Assembly: GCA_955652155.1 (NCBI GenBank)
Contig: CATPAT010000260.1
Location: forward strand, 1-12,043
Length of the DNA stretch: 12,043 nt
From: an uncultured Chthoniobacterales bacterium
Lineage (GTDB): Bacteria; Verrucomicrobiota; Verrucomicrobiia; Chthoniobacterales; UBA10450
Reading direction: 5' to 3'
The notes under the pieces were generated by a model, which saw only the letters and a program-made list of their open reading frames with translations, did not search any database and was not told the DNA's origin. The stretch's first letter is position 1; every line of letters starts with the position of its first letter. Shown here in pieces: positions 1 through 5,027 of the stretch. The position numbers were made by a program, and so were the translations under genes.

Positions 1-1272
1 CCGGAAAGACTTGGCCGATGCTTCAATGCCTGCGCTGGTGTGAAGCGTCAGCAGATTGAAGATGACACAGGCATATGATTCTTTGGCCCAGGGGAGAAAA
101 CTCTCGTTATCCTTTTCGATTAAGCGCACCGTCCCGTAGATTACAAGTGTGCCATTAGAACGCAGCAATTCTGCCGCTTGAGTGAGAAACTCCGCCAGCG
201 CCGGACGCGGAACATAAATCTCGGTGATAACAAGACTGGATTCCTCGCCGCCGATCTGCTCGCGCAACTTGCGGGCGTAATCGGGCAAATAAGCGCTCAG
301 CTGATTCGTGTCGGACCAGTAGGTCTGACCGTTCGTCGACAGATAGTAACTTGCGTAGCGTGCAAAAGCTTTGCTGCGGTCGGTGTAAGCTAGACGCAAC
401 AAGTCGAGCCAATCGTCATTCCGTAGTTTTTTCTCCGCCACCACGGGCTCGTCGCTCGCGAATGGTTGGTAGCAGGAGAAAACGCCGAGCTGCAGAAAAT
501 CCTTCGATTTCTCGTCGATCGAAAATTGGAAGTCGCCATACAAGAAGTTCTGTGCAATTCGCTCTTCGAATCGCCTGGCCAGAGTTTCCGCCGGAACGAT
601 CTCAACCACGCGGCGTAATTTTTGCCGGGGCACGAGCCGAAGCGTCACGGTTGCGATCAATCCGAACAATCCATAACCGCCGATTGCGAGTTGAAACAAT
701 TCACTGTTTTCGTCACGCGAGCAGCGAAGCAACTTTCCCTCCGCGTTGACGAGCGTGAATGCTTCGATGTTCGAAATCAGCGGCTTCATTTTCAGGCCGC
801 GGCCATGAACGTTCGAAGACAAACTTCCGCCAAGCGTGAATGTGTCCGCCCCAGTTTGCTTCTGGGCGATGCCCCATCGCTTCTCGCTGTTTTGCTGCGC
901 GGCCAGGTAATTCTCGATCAATTCGGGCCACTGAATACCCGCTTCCACTTCGATCAATCCGCGTTCGCGATCGAAGGAAGTCACCCGATTTAACGAACGA
1001 GTGTCGACGCAAATGCTGTCCTGGCCAAATTGCTGACCGCCCATCGAATGTCGGCAGCCAGACACCGATATTGGCAAAGTTTTTCGCGATGCGGAACGCA
1101 CAATCTCCACCAGCTCGTCGCCGGTGCGTGGGATGAGCAGTTCGCGGACGCGAGTGCGATTGAGTTGCGAATGAACATCGTTGACCCAAATCTCCGCCCG
1201 GCGATGCGCGAAAGCGTGGGGCACAAGCGCGAAAAGCGCCGTCGTCCGTATAAATTCGCGTCGAGTTAGCAT
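1..1272 (-). CDS. Tat-exported FAD-linked oxidase (partial, C-terminus off the left edge)
   Basis: The reading frame is open from an ATG at 1272 down to base 1 (424 codons), with an in-frame TGA at 1299-1297, so the ATG is the first possible Met start. The protein begins with a twin-arginine signal: TRREFIR at residues 3-9, a hydrophobic stretch ALFALV, and an AFA cleavage site ending near residue 22. VNDVHSQLN (30-38) and SGCRHSMGGQ (71-80) mark the PCMH-type FAD-binding domain of the gulonolactone/arabinonolactone oxidase group. In that family the His of the HS motif, here His75, often carries covalently bound FAD. GGSLSSNVHGRG follows further on. The likely role is FAD-dependent oxidation of a sugar lactone, alditol or similar compound in the periplasm; the substrate cannot be told. 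The C-terminal substrate and cap region is incomplete, so some tens of residues are probably missing. It lies 105 bp downstream of the enoyl reductase gene on the same strand and may be co-transcribed. No Shine-Dalgarno is seen. Confidence 0.88.
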   Translation of the reverse strand, partial: MLTRREFIRTTALFALVPHAFAHRRAEIWVNDVHSQLNRTRVRELLIPRTGDELVEIVRSASRKTLPISVSGCRHSMGGQQFGQDSICVDTRSLNRVTSFDRERGLIEVEAGIQWPELIENYLAAQQNSEKRWGIAQKQTGADTFTLGGSLSSNVHGRGLKMKPLISNIEAFTLVNAEGKLLRCSRDENSELFQLAIGGYGLFGLIATVTLRLVPRQKLRRVVEIVPAETLARRFEERIAQNFLYGDFQFSIDEKSKDFLQLGVFSCYQPFASDEPVVAEKKLRNDDWLDLLRLAYTDRSKAFARYASYYLSTNGQTYWSDTNQLSAYLPDYARKLREQIGGEESSLVITEIYVPRPALAEFLTQAAELLRSNGTLVIYGTVRLIEKDNESFLPWAKESYACVIFNLLTLHTSAGIEASAKSFR

Positions 1273-1377
1273 TCGGCGGGAGCTTGATTTCGCTGGTCAG
1301 ATTTCAGCGAGGCAAATCGTCGCGCTGTTCGAACTGCCTATTGGCGAGAAGCGACCGCACCTAAAGCAAATCATTTC

Positions 1378-2373
1378 TCACGCGTTGAATTCGAAAATGA
1401 TTTTGCCGCTTCGTTTGCTTTGGGCAGCGTGCGCCACCGCCGCTTGCGCTTCATCAATCGAGTATGCCTTCTCGACTTTCGTTTTCAAAAGGCCGCGCCT
1501 GGCCATGTCGAACAGCGCTTTAAATGCTTCCATTCGCTCCTGCATCGTCGCGTCGTCGTACCATTTATTGATCCAGATTCCTCGGAACCGCAGGTCTTTG
1601 AAAATAAGCAGACCGGTCGGGATCTTGAGCGGCTGCAAACTCATTGCCCCGAACGACACCAGCGTGCCTCCGAAGGCAAGACAATTGGCCAGACGCAGAG
1701 CGCTCTCCCCGCCAACAGCATTTAAGCCGAGCCGGATCGCCGCGCCGCCGGTCGCATTTTTCACTTCGTCTCGCAATTTTTCGCCGTCAACCAGGACGAC
1801 GTCGCCACCTTCGGCCCGCAATTCGTCAACCAACTCCGCGCGCCGAACAACGTTTACCGTTTTGTAACCGAGCTCGTGTGCAATTTGAATTACGGCGCGC
1901 CCGGCAGCCGAGTTACATGCGTTTTGGATCAACCAATCACCGCGCCCAAGATCGACATAATCATGGAGCAAGCGCCAGGCTGTCATCGGATTGATTTTCA
2001 ACATCGCGGCGTGCACTGGATCGATTTCTGGCGGAACCGCCACCAGCTCGCTCGCTTTGACTGCCAGCGCTTCGCGCCACGTTCCGATGTTGTGCGGCAG
2101 AATCACCAGTGCGCCTTTGGCAATCGTCGAGACGTTCGCGCCGACTTCGACCACCACGCCCGCGCCTTCGAATCCCGGCACGGCCGGCACTTCGCGACGA
2201 CCAGGATATTTTCCTTCGATCGCGTTGATGTCCGCCGGATTGATCGGCGCCGCGCGCATCGCAACGATTGCTTCATCAACGGCGGGCTCCGGCCAGGGTT
2301 CGGTCTTAATCTGCAAGACCTCCGTCGGATTTCCGTGCCTTTCGTAAACGATCGCCTTTATAGTTTTGCTCAT
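1378..2373 (-). CDS. Trans-2-enoyl thioester reductase, MECR/Etr1-type (zinc-independent MDR family)
   Basis: This 331-residue protein of the medium-chain dehydrogenase/reductase superfamily resembles mitochondrial enoyl-thioester reductases, which use NADPH to reduce trans-2-enoyl-CoA or -ACP. The N-terminal GroES-like part holds INPADINAIEGKYPG (44-58). The Tyr in it (Tyr56) matches the catalytic Tyr of Etr1p. PGFEGAG follows, then the Rossmann part with LIQNACNSAAGRAVIQIA and NVVRR, which contacts the nucleotide. LLIFKDLRFRGIW is another typical stretch. No structural-zinc Cys cluster is present, as expected for this subgroup. The frame is open for 16 further codons upstream with two more ATGs, but homologues begin close to MSKTIKAIVY, so 2373 is preferred. 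The start faces the CDF transporter start with only 3 bp between. It might serve fatty-acid synthesis or reduction of another activated alkene; a general quinone-reductase-like role cannot be excluded. Confidence 0.87.
   Translation of the reverse strand: MSKTIKAIVYERHGNPTEVLQIKTEPWPEPAVDEAIVAMRAAPINPADINAIEGKYPGRREVPAVPGFEGAGVVVEVGANVSTIAKGALVILPHNIGTWREALAVKASELVAVPPEIDPVHAAMLKINPMTAWRLLHDYVDLGRGDWLIQNACNSAAGRAVIQIAHELGYKTVNVVRRAELVDELRAEGGDVVLVDGEKLRDEVKNATGGAAIRLGLNAVGGESALRLANCLAFGGTLVSFGAMSLQPLKIPTGLLIFKDLRFRGIWINKWYDDATMQERMEAFKALFDMARRGLLKTKVEKAYSIDEAQAAVAHAAQSKRSGKIIFEFNA
2359..2364 (+). promoter_or_regulatory. Candidate -10 element (TATAGT) for the CDF transporter gene
   Basis: TATAGT matches the TANNNT form of a bacterial -10 box and lies 12 nt before the CDF start codon, inside the first codons of the divergent reductase gene. 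A start of transcription about 7 nt after it would give a leader of only a few bases. No convincing -35 box is seen at the usual spacing, so this is a weak prediction. Confidence 0.25.
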
Positions 2374-2376
2374 TCG

Positions 2377-3282
2377 ATGAACTCGGCGTCGCATCCTCAG
2401 CTTGCCGCGACCAATCTGCAAACTGGCGCACGGCTCGCGCTGATTGGTTTGGTGGTAAACATCGCCTTCGCCATCATCAAAATCAGCGGCGGCGTTTTCG
2501 GGAACGCTTACGCGCTGATTGCGGATGGAATCGAATCGGCGCTCGATGTCGCAGGTTCAATCATTATCTGGGGTGGGTTGCGCTTCGCCGCGCGACCGCC
2601 GGACGAGACCCATCCTTATGGTCACGGCAAAGCCGAACCGCTGACCGCGATTTTCGTGGCGTGCACTGTGTTCCTCGCCGCCATCGCGCTTGTGGTGCAA
2701 AGCGCGCGCACGCTGTTTTTGCCGCATTCCGCGCCGGCCTCGTTCACGTTGCTGATCCTCCTGATGGTCGTCATCGTCAAAGAAACGCTCTTTCGCTACG
2801 TCATCCGTTTCGGTCGCTCGATCGAAAGTATCGCCGTCGAAGCCGACGCCTGGCGTCATCGCGCCGATGTTCTAACGTCGAGTGCCGCGTTCGTCGGAAT
2901 CTCGATCGCGCTCATCGGCGGTGAAAAATGGCGGAGCGCCGATAATTGGGCCGCCATTTTCGTTTGTCTCGTGATCGCGAGTATCGGCGTGCGTCTCCTT
3001 AGGCCCGCGCTTTATGACCTTCTCGATACCGCGCCGCGCGGTGCAATTGTGGATCGCGTCCGCGAGGCGGCGTCGTCAGTTCCCGGCGTCGTCCGGATCG
3101 ACAAAAGTTTTATCCGCAAAATGGGTCTCAGTTTCTATGTCGATCTTCACGTCGAGGTCGACGGCAACATTTCCGTGCGGGAAGGCCATCAAATCGCGCA
3201 CGCAGTCAAACGCGCTATTCAAGAGAACGATCCGCGCATCGCCGATGTCCTGGTGCACATCGAGCCCGCGAAAAATCTGTAG
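2377..3282 (+). CDS. Cation diffusion facilitator (CDF) family metal transporter
   Basis: This 301-residue inner-membrane transporter should export a divalent metal (Zn, Fe, Mn, Co or similar) in exchange for protons. Six membrane segments can be placed near residues 20-36, 44-64, 90-108, 121-142, 160-181 and 189-208, followed by a cytoplasmic ferredoxin-like domain (about 217-301) ending DVLVHIEP. Family hallmarks are ALIADGIESALD (46-57), HPYGHGKAEPL (79-89) and DAWRHRADVLTS (157-168). The metal site is unusual: the TM2 DxxxD/HxxxD motif is E53-xxx-D57, and the TM5 HxxxD motif is R160-xxx-D164, with the His replaced by Arg and the adjacent H161 kept. The frame is open far upstream (to 1876), but that part is antisense to the reductase and does not resemble a transporter, so the Met at 2377 is chosen. 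The stop codon lies inside a palindromic repeat shared with the convergent nucleosidase gene. Confidence 0.92.
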   Translation: MNSASHPQLAATNLQTGARLALIGLVVNIAFAIIKISGGVFGNAYALIADGIESALDVAGSIIIWGGLRFAARPPDETHPYGHGKAEPLTAIFVACTVFLAAIALVVQSARTLFLPHSAPASFTLLILLMVVIVKETLFRYVIRFGRSIESIAVEADAWRHRADVLTSSAAFVGISIALIGGEKWRSADNWAAIFVCLVIASIGVRLLRPALYDLLDTAPRGAIVDRVREAASSVPGVVRIDKSFIRKMGLSFYVDLHVEVDGNISVREGHQIAHAVKRAIQENDPRIADVLVHIEPAKNL

Positions 3283-3330
3283 GGGACGCTGTTAGCGTCC
3301 CGATTGGGAAGCAAACTGCTTCCCCTACAG
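3277..3330. repeat. 54-bp cloverleaf-like palindromic element between convergent genes (likely bidirectional terminator)
   Basis: The outer arms CTGTAGGGGA (3277-3286) and TCCCCTACAG (3321-3330) are perfect 10-bp inverted repeats. Between them are two hairpins: GGGACGCT/AGCGTCCC (3283-3290 and 3294-3301, loop GTT) and GGGAAGCA/TGCTTCCC (3306-3313 and 3317-3324, loop AAC). The arms of the hairpins partly overlap the outer stem, so alternative folds compete. Each outer arm supplies the final Leu codon and TAG stop of one of the two convergent genes. There is no T-run, so action as a classic intrinsic terminator is uncertain. The form is that of a REP-like dispersed palindrome. Confidence 0.8.
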
Positions 3331-4014
3331 CTCGCGGACCAACGCGATAATCGCATCCGTCAAACTTGCGCGTGCGCGCGCAATTTGCCGGGCAAAACGA
3401 AACAGGCGCGAGACAGAACCGGGATCTCTTAATAAATACACGAGCAGTCGGCCGAAATTGGTCTGTTGGCGTTCGACGTCGAACAGGACGGAGGGCGGCG
3501 CCGGAAACGGCTGACTCGAGGTGTCACTGATAACCCGTAATGAAAGCAGTGGCACTCCATGCACCTTGCATACGTCAGCAATTGCCCCCGTCTCCATATC
3601 AACCACCTCTGCCCCGGCCACGCGCGCGATTTCGTTTCGTTCGTCAATCGAATCGATAATCGACGTCGATGTAAAAAGTTTCACCACCCGCGGCCGGCGG
3701 TCGCCCAAAATTCGGGCGGCGTTGGCGAGCAGTGCTGAATCGGAAAAATTCTCGGCCACGATCAAATCGCCTACGCGCAACTGTCCAGCGACAGCGCCGG
3801 CAAAACCGGAGCTGATTACCAAGCTCGGTCGTGTTTTATGCAGAAGAATTTCAAGCCGCTCATTGCAATCTCTGGCTCCGACGCCAGTATGCAGAATTGT
3901 TACGTCGCGACTGTCGATCCTGCCGGACAGCAATTTTCCGTGACGCTGGAGCGCCTGAAGTCGACGGACCAACCCGGAACTTTCCGACGGAAGCGCGAAC
4001 GTAATCCCGATCAT
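3325..4014 (-). CDS. Nucleoside phosphorylase/hydrolase family protein, MTA/SAH nucleosidase-like
   Basis: This 229-residue cytoplasmic protein belongs to the PNP/UDP phosphorylase superfamily and is close in length to E. coli MTA/SAH nucleosidase (232). The three catalytic positions of that enzyme have counterparts: Glu11 in ALPSE near the N-terminus, Glu141 in VVDMETGAIA, and Asp164 in RVISD. HTGVGARD (42-49) and SSGFAGAV (68-75) match the phosphate/ribose-binding glycine loops. Likely reactions are cleavage of adenine from 5'-methylthioadenosine, S-adenosylhomocysteine or 5'-deoxyadenosine. A relative such as the hopanoid-pathway phosphorylase HpnG is also possible, although no hopanoid genes are in view. 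Its ATG overlaps the stop of the upstream membrane-protein gene in an ATGA, so the two are probably translated in a coupled way. A basic tail (residues 200-217, rich in Arg) is not typical of MTAN. The stop codon is provided by the 3277-3330 palindrome. Confidence 0.83.
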   Translation of the reverse strand: MIGITFALPSESSGLVRRLQALQRHGKLLSGRIDSRDVTILHTGVGARDCNERLEILLHKTRPSLVISSGFAGAVAGQLRVGDLIVAENFSDSALLANAARILGDRRPRVVKLFTSTSIIDSIDERNEIARVAGAEVVDMETGAIADVCKVHGVPLLSLRVISDTSSQPFPAPPSVLFDVERQQTNFGRLLVYLLRDPGSVSRLFRFARQIARARASLTDAIIALVREL

Positions 4015-4664
4015 TGCGCGCTGACGATGCGCACTTGGAGAATCGCCTTTTCTCCGGCTTTTGGCTCGACCGGAGCCGCGGGAAGAGTTGCGCCGAGTTT
4101 TTTCATCGAATCGCGAAAGTCACTTAATCGTGCAGTCGGGACTTCGGCGAAAAGTAAGACGCCTTGTTGATCAGCGAGGCCTTTTGTTCCCGAGCCGCCC
4201 GCCTGCTTTGCCGCCGCGATAATTTTGTTGGCCAATTTCTCTTGTTCCGGAACCGGCGCAGTGAATTTGATTTCTTCAACATCGAGACTTGGAGGCGGCA
4301 GCGCTACGGCTGCCGTTCGGGCCAAACTTTCCGCGAGTTCGGTCCGATTTTGTTCCGTGTTCAGTTGCGTGCGTTCCTTCTTTTTCATGAACGCAATCGC
4401 ATAAATTCCGAACACCACGTTCGCAAAAACGAGCACCGAAAAAGCGATCACAATCCGGCGGCCAAGCACCGCACCACGTTCTTCAAGGGTTGGCTCTGCC
4501 ACGCCAAGGATCTCGCGCGAGTTGCCCATATTGATGTGAATTTGACGGGCAACCGCCAGCTCCCGCCGCAATTGCGGATCCGACATGAGCCGCTCTTCCA
4601 ATTCCGCGCGCTCACTCGGCGATAATTTGCCCTCGAGATAATCGAAAAGCTTGTCCGGATTCAT
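4011..4664 (-). CDS. Single-pass membrane protein with anti-sigma-factor-like layout, no zinc ligands
   Basis: The product is 217 residues. The first about 45 residues (LFDYLEGKLSPSERAELEER, then SDPQLRRELAVARQ) look like the N-terminal cytoplasmic helices of anti-sigma factors, but the protein has no Cys at all, so the HxxxCxxC zinc site is absent. One membrane helix spans about residues 71-92, flanked by RR and KKK, giving a cytoplasmic N-terminus. The outer part has a polar linker and a C-terminal domain (about 128-217) with LLFAEVPTARLSDFRDSMKKLG, a pattern recalling the extracellular domains of some anti-sigma/RsiW-type proteins. No sigma factor gene is adjacent, since the region upstream is repeats and then divergent tamB. 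The start at 4664 is chosen because the upstream extension of the frame runs through a palindromic repeat. The gene is followed by the nucleosidase gene with an ATGA overlap. Its function is uncertain; an assembly or scaffold protein is an alternative. Confidence 0.72.
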   Translation of the reverse strand: MNPDKLFDYLEGKLSPSERAELEERLMSDPQLRRELAVARQIHINMGNSREILGVAEPTLEERGAVLGRRIVIAFSVLVFANVVFGIYAIAFMKKKERTQLNTEQNRTELAESLARTAAVALPPPSLDVEEIKFTAPVPEQEKLANKIIAAAKQAGGSGTKGLADQQGVLLFAEVPTARLSDFRDSMKKLGATLPAAPVEPKAGEKAILQVRIVSAQ

Positions 4665-4767
4665 TCGACTATTGGACAAGCGTGGCGCGACCCTCGTTCG
4701 CGTGCAAGGACGCAGTGCCGTGCTCGTCCACGAAGGTCGGCTTGAGAAACCGATCGGGGTTGATCCG

Positions 4768-4863
4768 CCTCTCCCCGATTGCGGGGAGAGGATTGAGGTG
4801 AGGGGTCTGGCGCTCCTCAAACAATCCCTCACCTTCGTCCTCTCCCTTTGCGAAAGGGAGAGG
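4768..4863. repeat. REP-like cluster of three nested/adjacent inverted repeats
   Basis: Three stems are perfect: CCTCTCCCCG/CGGGGAGAGG (4768-4777 and 4782-4791, loop ATTG); AGGTGAGGG/CCCTCACCT (4796-4804 and 4826-4834); and CCTCTCCCTTT/AAAGGGAGAGG (4839-4849 and 4853-4863, loop GCG). The first and third stems share the CCTCTCCC/GGGAGAGG core, so the arms could also pair across the whole element. The CCTCTCCC...GGGAGAGG type of palindrome is a common dispersed intergenic repeat in bacterial genomes. Here it lies upstream of two divergent genes and could form structure in either leader transcript. Confidence 0.8.
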
Positions 4864-4884
4864 AGACTGCGAGTTACACTCATA

Positions 4885-4926
4885 ATCGCCTATCAGGCGT
4901 TTCGCGTTGATTCGCGTGATTAGCGG
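4885..4926 (+). repeat. TTCGCGT-type short intergenic repeat, copy A
   Basis: A small hairpin, CGCCT-ATC-AGGCG (4887-4899), is followed by three near-identical units of 9-10 nt: TTCGCGTTGA, TTCGCGTGA and TTAGCGG. Related units recur in both orientations at 11076-11125 and 11139-11165, again between genes, including the ATCGCCT head in one of them. This argues for a dispersed repeat family rather than chance. Confidence 0.65.
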
Positions 4927-5003
4927 GCTTCTTGCGTCGCGTGCAAGTCATCCCATCTGGGGCGTCCCTCGATTGGCCCGATTTGCGCTTTAGCCTCCTC
5001 CGG

Positions 5004-5009
5004 TAGAGT
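5004..5009 (+). promoter_or_regulatory. Candidate -10 element (TAGAGT) for the tamB operon
   Basis: TAGAGT fits TANNNT and ends 9 nt before the GTG start of tamB, which would imply an almost leaderless transcript. A TTGCGC at 4984-4989 is a poor -35 candidate because the spacing is only 14 nt. The element also contains the in-frame TAG that limits the tamB reading frame. The prediction is weak. Confidence 0.2.
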
Positions 5010-5012
5010 TAC

Positions 5013-5027
5013 TCCGTCGTGGACGGA
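5013..5027 (+). promoter_or_regulatory. Hairpin with the tamB GTG start codon as its loop
   Basis: TCCGTC (5013-5018) and GACGGA (5022-5027) form a perfect 6-bp stem whose 3-nt loop is exactly the GTG start codon of tamB. In mRNA this could limit or position initiation, but such a short stem may also be coincidence. Confidence 0.35.

Larger units (their letters stand above)
4665..5018. other. 354-bp intergenic spacer with repeats between divergent genes
   Basis: The spacer lies between the anti-sigma-like gene (leftward) and tamB (rightward). It holds the hairpin cluster at 4768-4863, one copy of the TTCGCGT repeat at 4885-4926, and a possible tamB promoter near 5004. Small frames crossing it owe much of their sequence to the repeats and resemble nothing known. 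Positions 4665-4767 and 4928-5000 show no recognised gene. Confidence 0.7.

Noticed and set aside
1181..1867. 228-codon plus-strand frame
   Set aside because: It overlaps the start of the FAD oxidase and most of the reductase on the opposite strand. Its composition (Ser, Arg, Ala) is that of a high-G+C shadow frame, and no domain is recognisable.
1876..2376. 167-codon upstream extension of the CDF transporter frame
   Set aside because: It is antisense to the well-supported reductase gene, is rich in Arg and His, and has no similarity to transporter N-termini. Membrane segment 1 begins about 20 residues after the Met at 2377, as expected.
3277..3330. tRNA gene (cloverleaf-like fold)
   Set aside because: The fold has only two internal hairpins with 3-nt loops and lacks the anticodon loop and the GTTCRANNC T-loop sequence. 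It is also too short.
4665..4883. 73-codon N-terminal extension of the anti-sigma-like protein
   Set aside because: The extension is mostly a translation of the REP-like hairpins (LTSILSPQSGRGG), and the anti-sigma-like helices begin directly at the Met at 4664.
4768..4927. CRISPR array
   Set aside because: The repeats here are inverted hairpins and 9-10-nt units, not regularly spaced direct repeats of 24-40 nt with unique spacers, and there are no cas genes.
4665..4950. Minus-strand open frame ending in a TAG just upstream of the anti-sigma-like gene, with ...FVDEHGTASLHANEG near its end
   Set aside because: It looked briefly like the end of an upstream gene, but it has no ATG, passes through the palindromic repeat cluster, and matches no family I know. 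A decayed gene remnant cannot be excluded.
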